Source: Candidatus Omnitrophota bacterium (GTDB lineage Bacteria > Omnitrophota > Gorgyraeia > 2-01-FULL-45-10). Taken from it: 61,824 nt of DNA. Where the stretch lies: contig JBAZKM010000012.1 of assembly GCA_041650805.1 (NCBI GenBank), positions 1 through 61,824 of the forward strand, given 5' to 3'. The position numbers and the translations under genes are program-made. Of the stretch, positions 9,795-20,200 are shown one piece after another. The notes under the pieces were generated by a model. The model saw only the letters and a program-made list of their open reading frames with translations, was not told where the DNA came from and searched no databases. How positions within the stretch are numbered: position 1 is the stretch's first letter; each line of letters begins with the position of its first letter.

Positions 9795-12700
9795 TTAATT
9801 TGGGCTCAGGTCGTTTATCTTTGCCCAATTGCCGTTGCCGTATCTGACCCATGTGCCGTGCTGCGTGCCGAAGTCGATGACCAGGTCGTCTTTGCCGTCT
9901 CCGTCAAGGTCCCCGGCGGCCATCAAGTCGGGGCTTACGCCGCTCACCAGGTCCCACGTGCCGTCGTAGTGCCTGGCCCATATGCCGTAAGAGGCGCCGA
10001 AGTCGATCACCATATCATCCTTGCCGTTACCGTCAATGTCTCCCGTGGCAATAGATTCCGGGCTTGCATCGCTCACCAGGTCCCATGTCCCGTCGTAGTG
10101 CCTGGCCCATATGCCGTAAGAGGCGCCGAAGTCGATCACCACGTCGTCTATATAGTCACCGTCCATATCTGCCGCGACAATACATTCGGGGTTTACGTTG
10201 CTTATCATCTCCCATGTACCATCACCGTGTCTTATCCATATGCCGTAGGCATCGCCGAAGTCGATAGCTACATCGTCAAGGTCATCGGTATCGAACCCGC
10301 CTGTGATGATAATTTCGGAATTTACACCGGTGAGCTGTTCCCAGGAAGCATTGTTCCTGTATATCCATATACCGTACGGGGAGCCGAAGTCGATGATCAG
10401 GTCATCTATGCCGTTCCCGTCTGTGTCTGCCCCGGCCATCGTATTCGGACTTAACCCGGCGAGCTGTGTCCATGTACCGTCATTGTACCTTATCCATAAG
10501 CCGTATTGCGACCCGAAGTTTATTACTATGTCGTCCAGAGGATCGAGGACGGCGGTGATCATCCGCGGCCCGGCAGCGGAGGTGCCGGGATCCAGTAACA
10601 TCGCGAAGAGCGTGCTCTGTCCGGCCTGGACGCCTATGTCGAATTCATTGGTGTTGACAAAGCTGTGTATATCGGCATACCTTCGCATAAGCGGGTGGTC
10701 ACCGAATTGCGGGTAGAACATATACTCTCCGAAGTCATAATATGCGTTGCCGGGCAGATACCCCACCGGACCATATACGGGTATCCCCGGAAGAAGCCCC
10801 TGCCCGTCCATGAGCAATGCCAGGCTGTCAGAGTGTAAAGGCTCCCGCGGGTGACGCGTACCGAGTCCCGTGATCCAGGCCGTTCCGTACGGGTTTGCGC
10901 CAAGTACGTAGTCAGCCGATAAACTGATGGCATTGATATATCTCTGCCTCTCTTCGGCGCTGAGCGCCCGGCGTGGCTCGGCCATCAGCCGGGAATATAT
11001 TGAGCTCAGGTGAGCGCCGGCGCTTGTGCCGGCCCCCCAGTCAGGGTTTGCGGATGTGTAGCGGCCGTTCCTGTGGGCATGGTTGCTGTCTACCCTGAAC
11101 AATTCGGCAGCGGCGTGGCTATCGACCTGGTCAAGCACGTGCCCGGCGATGACGGAGTCAGCCCCGGGGGCCATAACGTAGCTCAGCATTTGATCAGCGG
11201 TAAATTGCTGGCCGGCCTCAGAGTAGGAACCGGGCCACGGGAAAAATTCGACCACCTCCACCCACCCTGTATGCCAGGTATCCCACGCGTCCCACACGGC
11301 CCTCACCATATCCCTATATCTTGTCTCACCGGTCAGGGCGAAGAGCTCCCCCGCCGCGAATATCAGAGGGTTCCCGCAACGGGGCTCCAGCGGCGCGCCA
11401 TAGAGCGAATTGGTCGTCTCGTCGTCCATGAGCGCGAAATCATAAGCGGCAATGGCGCGGGCCCTCAATTCAGCCGATCTCCCGGCATCGAAAGGAGCGA
11501 CGATCCGGGCCGCCAGGGCGAACATCCCCGCAACGCGCGCGGAATGTTTCCTGTCCTTGGAGTATGTCCAGTACGGGTCATTATTCTCGTCCGCATACTC
11601 GATCGGAGGATGTCTGTACGATTCCACACCCAAGCGTATGCCGCCGTCATTGCGTCGTTTTGCCTCCGGCTCAGGGTTGAAACCGTTATATTCGAAATCC
11701 TGCAACTCTTCCCATGCCTTCAGGCTGTAGAGCGCTTCATCCAGTATGTCAGGGATCCCGTTACCGCTCTCCGGTATATTCAATTGACTATCGGTAAATC
11801 TTTCCGGGGACAATTCATAGGTCCGTAAGAGGGGGAGAGGTATAAGCCAGTGGAATAATCTTATATCGAAATCTCCGGCATCATGGTGGCCGCCCCTCAG
11901 GGTCCTCGTTACGGTTGCAGGAGTGTCTTCGGCGAACATGCTCAACGGATCGCTCTGCTCGGCATCATAAACGACCGGATGGTCCTGCGGCCTGGGGCCG
12001 AAACCGGTGAACGGTTCTTTCATCTCCCTTCCCCAGCGGTTGTATGTCATGCCTCTTATGGTTGTGAGGAACGCCTTAAAGACAGCGGCTTCGCTCACTT
12101 TTGTGGGCCATGAGACGCCTACGCCCGGTATCCTTATACGGTAGACCGCGTCCTCATTATGCGGCAGTGAACTCAGGTCTATCTCTTTTACCTGTCCGCC
12201 CGAGTCCGTGTCCGATTCCTGCCTCAGGGCCAGCGCGGGATTGAGCCCCGGCAACGCCGCCCTGTTTGAGATGGGATCGGCCGGTTCAGTCAGTATCTCA
12301 ACGGTCGAAGGGAAGGAGTCCAGAGAGAGGGCTCCGCCGTCACCCAGCCACCACGAGACATAAGCGTACCTTTCCGTAGCGCGCGGAGAATAACCTACCT
12401 GGTTGATCTGTATTACCGGTGTCTCGAGATACCGGTCGCTGAACGGCAGATAAAAGCCCAGGTCCTTCGGGCCTGTAATGCGCAGGAGATCGCGGCTTCC
12501 CACTTCCTGGTCCAGGACGAGGTATATGATATGGTCCACATCAAGGTAACACTCATCGCGCCAGTTATCCAGATAAAGCTGGGCGACCGGTATGGAGTTC
12601 CTGTATATGGCGCTTACCCCTATCGATGTTCCGTTGGCTCGCGTCACCGTCCAGGGCCCGGCCTGCCACTCAGGGCCTTCATAACCTATGATCTCATCGA

Positions 12701-14264
12701 CTCCCTGGTCATACCAGTCATTATCCGGCGAGAATGAATGGACGTGTTTATTTTCCAGGGTGAGCATGATTATATTCGGCGCGGCGAGATGTACCTCCCT
12801 GAGCGGAGTGTCCAGTGAGGCGCGCGGGCCGCCGTCTGTGCGCACATGAAGGTTCTTTACGGCAACCACGCCGCTGTCCGATCTCTGTTCTATCCGTATG
12901 AATACGTCTGTGGCGGCCGATACGCCTGTTATGGTATAGGTGTCCGTTTCGGGGCTCAGCGAAGCCACTTCTATACTGCCCGGGAGGGGGCCGTCTTCGG
13001 TATCGCCCGGCTCCGGTCCTATGTATATGCTTGTGCCGGTTATCTCGGCGCCCAGGCCCCACGAAATAGCGATCTTGCTTGAGGAGCTGTTCACGCTGGC
13101 CGGCAATACGAATGTGGCCCCGTACGGCAGACCCTCTGCCTTCAGGGCCACCGTTTTCCTGGTAGCGTTTATATCGTCCGATGAAATGACGAGAATGCTA
13201 TCCGCCGTCCCTTCAGTTACCGGCGTGAAAGTTATAGGGATCTTACGGCTTTCGTTCGGCGGTATCGTCACGCTAGCGGGAGCGCTGAATACGCTGTATG
13301 CCGCGGAGAGGTCCAGGTGGAGGTCCTGGTTTCCGCCGTTAAAGGCCTCGATATTCCAGTGGATACTTTGTCCTATCGGGATCTTGCCGAAGCAGACTGA
13401 GTCGTCTGAAAGTTCGAAAATGGACCCCATGCTCTTTCCGTATAGAGGTATGTGCTTCTGGTAATCGCCGAATACGTTGGTGCCTTGAAGTACAAGCGCC
13501 GCCTCTTTTTCGCCCACAGTCGCGGGTAAGAATTTGACGCATATATCTGTGCTTCCTCCCGGGGCCACCGTGAAAGGCACCGATTGTGTCGTGGAGAAGG
13601 CGCCGCTGCCGGTGCCTTCAAATCCTACGGTATTGATGACCATCTCCGATTCTCTATAATTTCTGAGCGTATATGTATTTTCCAGGGCGTTATTTATCTG
13701 TACGGCGCCGAAATCGACGCCTTTTTGGACCGCCCATATCTTGTCTATAAATATTGTTATGCCGTCATTCGGTGATATAAAATGAAGTTGTTCGATATCG
13801 TCAAGGCGGTATTCCGATTTCTTCATAAGGTCTATGGGGATCCGTACGAGACGGTATGCGGTATCGAGCGGACCGCCCTCGATATACGGGTCTATGCTTA
13901 CCACATTGCTCATATTGGGCCAACCGTATACAGAAAGGCCGAATGTCTTACCCTCCTGGTCGCACTTTGCGTAAAAACATACTTCATCATACGCGGATAT
14001 GTTCGCTCCATTAGACGGAAGGCCGCTCAGTATCAGGGCGGGTACCTGGCCCCACTTCGCGTTGGGGCTTCCCACCAGGCAATTTTCTCCCTCATATGGA
14101 TCCATGGGGAGGATGTCTCCCCAATCGACCCTGGCGTCCGCCTCCCCGTCCCATATGACGTATGTCCACTCTTTGGTGCCCGCGACGTCGGCAGAAGCTG
14201 TTTGGCAATAGAAGATCAAGGCCAGAAGCAGTATTGCGTTTTTTTTGTATATCCTGTTATTCAT
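9795..14264 (-). CDS. Secreted GH9-family glycoside hydrolase with Asp-rich C-terminal repeats
   Basis: A secreted protein of 1489 aa. The signal peptide MNNRIYKKNAILLLALIF ends near TASA. A carbohydrate-binding-like domain follows (about 30-180, ending YRLVRIPIDL), then two choice-of-anchor-D/ASH-type Ig domains (about 185-385) and a fibronectin-like stretch. The GH9 Ig domain starts at IQINQVGYSP, and the catalytic (alpha/alpha)6 domain carries GGHHDAGDFD (Asp795 and Asp798 as base candidates), LNIPESGNGIPDILDEA, and NTNEFDIG (Glu1207 as acid candidate). Six Asp-rich repeats close the protein. It is paralogous to the next gene but lacks the inserted propeller and beta-helix. The start at 14264 is fixed by GGAGG six bases upstream. 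The next gene begins only 11 bp after its stop. The likely role is extracellular beta-glucan hydrolysis. Confidence 0.9.
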   Translation of the reverse strand: MNNRIYKKNAILLLALIFYCQTASADVAGTKEWTYVIWDGEADARVDWGDILPMDPYEGENCLVGSPNAKWGQVPALILSGLPSNGANISAYDEVCFYAKCDQEGKTFGLSVYGWPNMSNVVSIDPYIEGGPLDTAYRLVRIPIDLMKKSEYRLDDIEQLHFISPNDGITIFIDKIWAVQKGVDFGAVQINNALENTYTLRNYRESEMVINTVGFEGTGSGAFSTTQSVPFTVAPGGSTDICVKFLPATVGEKEAALVLQGTNVFGDYQKHIPLYGKSMGSIFELSDDSVCFGKIPIGQSIHWNIEAFNGGNQDLHLDLSAAYSVFSAPASVTIPPNESRKIPITFTPVTEGTADSILVISSDDINATRKTVALKAEGLPYGATFVLPASVNSSSSKIAISWGLGAEITGTSIYIGPEPGDTEDGPLPGSIEVASLSPETDTYTITGVSAATDVFIRIEQRSDSGVVAVKNLHVRTDGGPRASLDTPLREVHLAAPNIIMLTLENKHVHSFSPDNDWYDQGVDEIIGYEGPEWQAGPWTVTRANGTSIGVSAIYRNSIPVAQLYLDNWRDECYLDVDHIIYLVLDQEVGSRDLLRITGPKDLGFYLPFSDRYLETPVIQINQVGYSPRATERYAYVSWWLGDGGALSLDSFPSTVEILTEPADPISNRAALPGLNPALALRQESDTDSGGQVKEIDLSSLPHNEDAVYRIRIPGVGVSWPTKVSEAAVFKAFLTTIRGMTYNRWGREMKEPFTGFGPRPQDHPVVYDAEQSDPLSMFAEDTPATVTRTLRGGHHDAGDFDIRLFHWLIPLPLLRTYELSPERFTDSQLNIPESGNGIPDILDEALYSLKAWEELQDFEYNGFNPEPEAKRRNDGGIRLGVESYRHPPIEYADENNDPYWTYSKDRKHSARVAGMFALAARIVAPFDAGRSAELRARAIAAYDFALMDDETTNSLYGAPLEPRCGNPLIFAAGELFALTGETRYRDMVRAVWDAWDTWHTGWVEVVEFFPWPGSYSEAGQQFTADQMLSYVMAPGADSVIAGHVLDQVDSHAAAELFRVDSNHAHRNGRYTSANPDWGAGTSAGAHLSSIYSRLMAEPRRALSAEERQRYINAISLSADYVLGANPYGTAWITGLGTRHPREPLHSDSLALLMDGQGLLPGIPVYGPVGYLPGNAYYDFGEYMFYPQFGDHPLMRRYADIHSFVNTNEFDIGVQAGQSTLFAMLLDPGTSAAGPRMITAVLDPLDDIVINFGSQYGLWIRYNDGTWTQLAGLSPNTMAGADTDGNGIDDLIIDFGSPYGIWIYRNNASWEQLTGVNSEIIITGGFDTDDLDDVAIDFGDAYGIWIRHGDGTWEMISNVNPECIVAADMDGDYIDDVVIDFGASYGIWARHYDGTWDLVSDASPESIATGDIDGNGKDDMVIDFGASYGIWARHYDGTWDLVSGVSPDLMAAGDLDGDGKDDLVIDFGTQHGTWVRYGNGNWAKINDLSPN
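9798..10560 (-). repeat. Six-unit 43-residue Asp-rich repeat array (C-terminus of first GH9 protein)
   Basis: Six cores (VINFG once, then x-x-I-D-F-G) are spaced 43 residues apart with the calcium-loop-like D-x-D-G-x-x-x-D-D. The last unit is almost the same as the last unit of the downstream gene (SGVSPDLMAAGDLDGDGK in both), showing exchange between neighbours. Confidence 0.87.
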
Positions 14265-14270
14265 TTGGCG

Positions 14271-14275
14271 CCTCC
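14271..14275 (-). promoter_or_regulatory. Strong Shine-Dalgarno GGAGG of the first GH9 gene
   Basis: GGAGG lies six bases before the ATG at 14264 and decides between this start and an in-frame ATG at 14285, which has no ribosome site. Confidence 0.75.
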
Positions 14276-14298
14276 GTAATGTCATGTTCCATTTTCCG

Positions 14299-17200
14299 TT
14301 ACGTGCTCAGGTCGTGTATCTTCTCCCACGTGCCGTCCTGATGCTTCGCCCATATACCGTACTCCGATCCGAAGTCGATGACTATATCTCCGAGGTTATC
14401 GCCGTCCAGGTCTCCCGTCACGATAGACCCCGGGTCCACATCGCTCACACTGGTCCATAGGCCGTTATCACCGAGTATCCATATGCCGTAATCAGGCCCG
14501 AAATCGATCACTATATCGTCCTTGCCGTTACCGTCAATGTCGCCTAAGGCCATAGATTCGGGGGTGGCGGAGCTGAGTAATGCCCAGGTGCCAGTGCCGT
14601 ACCTGGCCCATATACCGTACTCGGTGCCGAAGTCGATAACTATATCTACGAGGTTATCGCCGTCGAGGTCTCCCGTCACGATAGACCCGGGGTCTACATC
14701 GCTCACCCTGGTCCATACCCCGCTGTCGCCGAGTATCCATATGCCGTAATCAGGCCCGAAATCGATCACTATATCGTCCTTGCCGTTACCGTCAATGTCG
14801 CCTGAGGCCATAGATTCGGGGGTGGCGGAGCTGAGTAATGCCCAGGTGCCAGTGCCGTACCTGGCCCATATACCGTACTCGGTGCCGAAATCTATCACTA
14901 TATCGCCGAGGTTATCGCCATCCAGGTCTCCCGTCACGATAGACCCGGGGTCTACATCGCTCACCCTGGTCCATAGGCCGCTATCGCCGAGTATCCATAT
15001 GCCGTAATCAGGCCCGAAGTCGATCACTATATCGTCCTTGCCGTTACCGTCAATGTCGCCTGAGGCCATAGATTCGGGGGTGGCGGAGCTGAGTAATGCC
15101 CAGGTGCCAGTGCCGTACCTGGCCCATATACCGTAATCGGTGCCGAAATCTATCACTATATCGCCGAGGTTGTCGCCGTCGAGGTTCGCGATTAGGATGG
15201 AGGGGAAGGCACTTTTAATATATGCGTATTCATAGGCGCCTATGTCCCAGATGGCTTCACCGTCTCCGTCCCCGTCTGCAGGTCTTACAGTCCCTTCGAT
15301 GTCAAGCGACTCTATCATCGGGGATAGGTCGATACCGTTGTCGATGGCAGGGGAACCGGCAAGCGGCCTGAATTCCCCATCGAGAAGAGGGTCCCCGTTG
15401 ATGCCGTTAACATCCGCCCCTCGGGATTGCCACTCCGCGAACGAAGGACAATAGTTACCGGCATCCTTAACCGGCATATCAAGGGTCGAACTATATATAT
15501 TGTTGTCTATACTGGAATAATCGAGCACGCCGTCCCCGAACCACGCCGCCGCATATCCGGCGGTGTTGATGAAGATATTGTTCTTTACCACTACATCCGG
15601 CGTATCGGGATGGAAGAGATGCTGTGATTTGCTCTTGACCACGTTATTGAATGCTATAAGCTTAAGGTCGTTCTCGCCTTCGGGTATGCTGTCACCGCTT
15701 CCGCGATATATGCCCATTACGGTGGAAGTCGAATTCGGAAGGTATATTATATTGTTGTGGATGTTATAGGTGCCGTGGCAAGAGGTGCAGTATAATCCCT
15801 GGGAGTTATACTCCTTAGGGGTGTCCTGGTGCAGGCGGTTATATCGCACCGTGGTGTTTGTCTCGTTCGTCATCTGTATACAGTCGCAGTGTTCCAGCGG
15901 GTCAAGGTTATTGATGTCGATAAGGTTATATTCGTATATATTGCCGGTGTTAGAGTTCGTCTGGATGCCGTCGGTCTGGTCAGGGATATGGTCGCGGGGC
16001 GTGGTTATCGTATTGCGGCTGACGGTGACATTCCCGCTGTTCGCCACGACTATGCCCATGCCTCCGCGTCCTTTCGTCTCGATGGTCATATTGATTATCA
16101 TTGAGTTGAAAGAATGGTCGATTCTTATGCCGTACCTGCAGTCACTATTCTCTATCCCTATGTCCCTTATGATGATGTAGTCGTTATTCGTTAACTCATC
16201 CCCGCTGCCCGGTTCCCGCCACGACTGTATTACCGAGTAGTCGCAGAGATCTATCGAACTATATGCGATCTGCGGATCTGACGGTGCATATAAGTATATG
16301 GTGTCGTTATGCCAATCCCAGTACCAGTCATACTCCTGTATAAGGGCGGCTATCGAGAACTTCCTGGCGCCTCTGGTGCCGTCTATGATCAATTTATAAG
16401 GATCTTTAATGCCCTGATTAGCCGTATACCAGATAGTCGCGTTATAGTTCGTCCAGCCGCCTGCAAGAACGGCCGCCTTACTTTGGAAGAGCGGTTTTTC
16501 GCCGCTGCCGTAAGCGCCGAAGGTGACATACGCGGTTTCGTCGCCCCCGCTGGTTATGTCTAACGATTCCCGCCACACCTCTCCCCGTTTGAACAATATG
16601 CTGTCCCCCGGCACGAAGGAAGCAGAATTAACTTTAGCGATCGTCTTCCATGGCGTCTCTTCCGAGAGGCCGTCGTTGGCATCGTCGCCGGAAGTCGCGT
16701 CGACATAATAAGTCCTGGCCGGTGCCGTGATTACGTCGATCGATACTGTAACAGGGGCGGAGTCGGCCAGGCCGTCATTTGTCTTGAAGGTGAACGAGTC
16801 GTCCCCCGTATAACCGGTATCAGGCGTATATGTTACATTCATCCCGGTCCCGGACAATGTCCCGTGGAGGGGACCGCTTATGATCGTGTAGGTTAAGTTA
16901 TCTCCGTCAGCATCGGTCGCGCCTAAAGTTATTGCCGTAGGCGTATTCTTAAAAACCGAAATGGTCTGGGGGTAGGCAACAGGAGAGCGGTTGACAGGTA
17001 TCACCTTTATCGCTACGGTGGCATTATTCGAATTCGCCGTCCCGTCGTTGACGCGGAAGGTGAACGAGTCGTCGCCCGCGTATCCGGCATCCGATGTATA
17101 TGACATATCGGGCGCGGTCCCGGCGAGGGCGCCGTGCGACGGCTGTGACAACACCGCGTACGTGACAGGATTACCGTCCGGGTCGAATCCGACGAGCCTG

Positions 17201-20200
17201 ATCGCTGTAGCGCATCCGGACTCTGCCGTAAGGGTCTGGTTGTTCGCTATGGGCGCTGTCTGTACGGCCGTTACTGTGATAGAGACGGTCGCTAAATTGG
17301 AGTCGGCTTCGAGGTCGTTCACCTTGAATGTGAACGAATCCGGACCGTTGTAATTGGTGAACGGCGTATAGGTCACGTTAGGCGCGGTCCCGGTGATCCA
17401 TCCGCGAAGCGGTTTTGTTACTATGATATAGTCGAACCTATCGCCGTCAGCGTCGGTAGCGTTGAGCGTGATCGATTTTGCCGTATTCTCCGCGGTAGTG
17501 ACCGACTGGGCGTTCGCCCCCGGCGCCGTATTTACGGCCGACGGGGCGACCTTTATCGTCACCGTTGCGTTATTGCTGGTAACGGACCCGTTGGATACTT
17601 TGAACTGGAAAGAGTCGCGTCCGGTATATCCGGCAGCGGGGATATATTTAAGAACGATAGGGGGAGTCGACGATATCCACTCGATAGTGCCGTTCGTCGC
17701 ATAGGGATATATTGAACAATAGAGGGCCGATTCGCCGTCGTTATCGGTTATGTTGAGCGGGATCGTGGCCGAACCGTTCCTGATCACCCGCACAAACTGG
17801 CTATAGACCACAGGTGCATCGTTGACCGAGGTCACATTGATAGTCACCATGGCTATATTAGATTCGAGCTTGCCGTCCGTCGCCTTAAACGTGAAGTTGT
17901 CGGCCCCCGTATAGTTGGAGGCCGGTGTATATGTGATCTTCGATGATGGCAGGCCGGTCACCGTGCCGTGTACGGGGGTCGAAGCCAGCATGAACGATAA
18001 CGTTTCGTTATCGGCATCCGCGGCGCCGAGCGTGATCGCCTTTGCCGTATCTTCGGTTACGGATACGGTCTGGTTCGTTGCCGCCGGGGCGTGGTTGGCC
18101 GTCACATTGATATATCCTGTCCTGGTATCGGTGGCCTGGCCGTAGCTATTGGATGCGGTCAGCGCGACTGTATAGTTGCCGACCGCCGTGTACGTGTGAG
18201 ACGGGTCGCGTATCGTCTCATTAATGCCGTCCCCGAATGTCCAGGACCACGCCGTCGGTGTATTGGCGGACCGGTCGGTGAATTGCACTGTGAGAGGCGC
18301 GGTGCCCCTGGTCACATTGGCGGCGAAGTCGGCGACCGGCGGTGCATCGCATCCTTCTACCGTGATAGTTTTTGTCAGGGAACCGGTATCCCCAAATTCA
18401 TCCATGACGGTCAACGTCGCGTTGTAACTGCCGGAAATGGTCGGGTAGTTGTGATACGAGACCATGCCCTCACCGGCCGTATCGTCCCCGTAGACCCAGT
18501 TATACTTAATCATCTTCCGTTCTGTCGTCGCCTCCGTGGCCGATGCGTCAAATGATACGGTGAGCGGCTGTTCCCCGGATCCCGGCACCGCCGAAAATGC
18601 CGCCTGCGGCAGCCGGTCCGCGAAAAGCTGCGCTATCTCTTCAAGCGAAAGCACTCTGCTCCACGCCTTGATATCGTCGATAGATCCTATGTACGGCGCC
18701 GTGTCCGTGTAGACATTCTTTCCGAGCGTCCATTTGACGGTACCTCCGATGCCGGTCGATATGGCAGCGCTGCCGCGTTCTATCCCGTCTACATAGAGCC
18801 GAACCGCCTTGCCGTCATAGGTAAAGGCGATGTGATGCCAGGTGTCATCGGCGACCGTCGTTAATGTCTGGGCAATGAATGTAGGAGTCCCTGAATATGC
18901 GGAGCGATATAAGAGGAGTAATTTGTTTTCGTTGAACGCTAAGCCGTTTCCGATGACGAGCGCGCACCCCACGGTACTGCTCGATCCGCCGGTTATGTTG
19001 TCGGTCGAAAATATGGTGCTGGGCGCGTCGGACGGAGGCGCCTTTATCCAGGCGGCAAACGTAAAGGAGCTGCTCCTCATATCGTTGATCATTGCGCCAA
19101 GGTCTATGGTCTGGCTGCCGTCGAATGTATAGGTCCCCCCAGCGTTCTCCCGCCGGTCGGTATCACGGACAAGCGTTCCGGAAGCGGTCCCATGGTTTGT
19201 ATATAAAGAATCGTCCTGTGTGCCGTCAGACGGATCATCATCGCATTTCATATTCAATATCTGATCAGGATTGGCGACCTCCTTATAGATCTTCATTACC
19301 TCATCGTCTGCGAGCGCGATATTGAACATCTTGAAGTTGTCCACGGTGATGTTGGTGCCCCACCCGTTCGTGAAGCCGACGACATACCATATGTCTGCGG
19401 GATCAAATTGATAATCGACCGTATGGGACCCCTTGAGCCGGCCGTCAACGAAGAGCCGGCCGACTACGCCGTCCGAAACATAAGCCACATGGTGCCATGT
19501 ATTATCACATATTACCGTATTGGTGTAAGCCTCATATCGTTGGTCTCCGCCGTCGTAGGCGACGAGACGGCTCGAGTTCGGGGTGGTCCGGTCGCTGTCA
19601 TAGAGCGCGAACTTCGTGGCGCCATCCGCACCGAGGACCCTTATGATGGCCCCGGACGAGTCGCCGCTTAATGCCGGCTTCCTCATCCAGCACGACACCG
19701 TAAATACCTGTCCTATATCATCGCGTATGGCGTCAAGCTTTATTCCCTGCGAACCGGCGAAGTTGTATGCCTTACCGTCCACTCCGGTGTAGTCGATGAC
19801 AGGATTATTCGACTGCATGCCGTGGTTGAGATACGGCGAACTGTCGGTGACGCCGTTCGTCATGGGTATACTATCCTTGTAATCATCCTCAAATCGCAGA
19901 TCAAGGATGAGCGATCCGGCCGTATCTATGTCGCAGGCCGCCGTGTCGGTATTGCCGCCGGAGTCCGTGACAGATAGGGTTACGTGATAAGTGCCCTTAT
20001 TCGTAAAGGTATGGACATTCCTTGGGCCGGCCCCCGTAGTCCCATCGCCGAAATCCCAGGCATATGATATTATGTTCCCGGACCCCGGGGTCGATCCCGA
20101 CCCGTCAAAGAGTATCGTAAGCGGCGCCTCACCGCCGGGAGCGCTCGTCTCTATCACGGCAAAGGGGAGGACGGCCGACTTTACCGTTATCGAAACGGTC

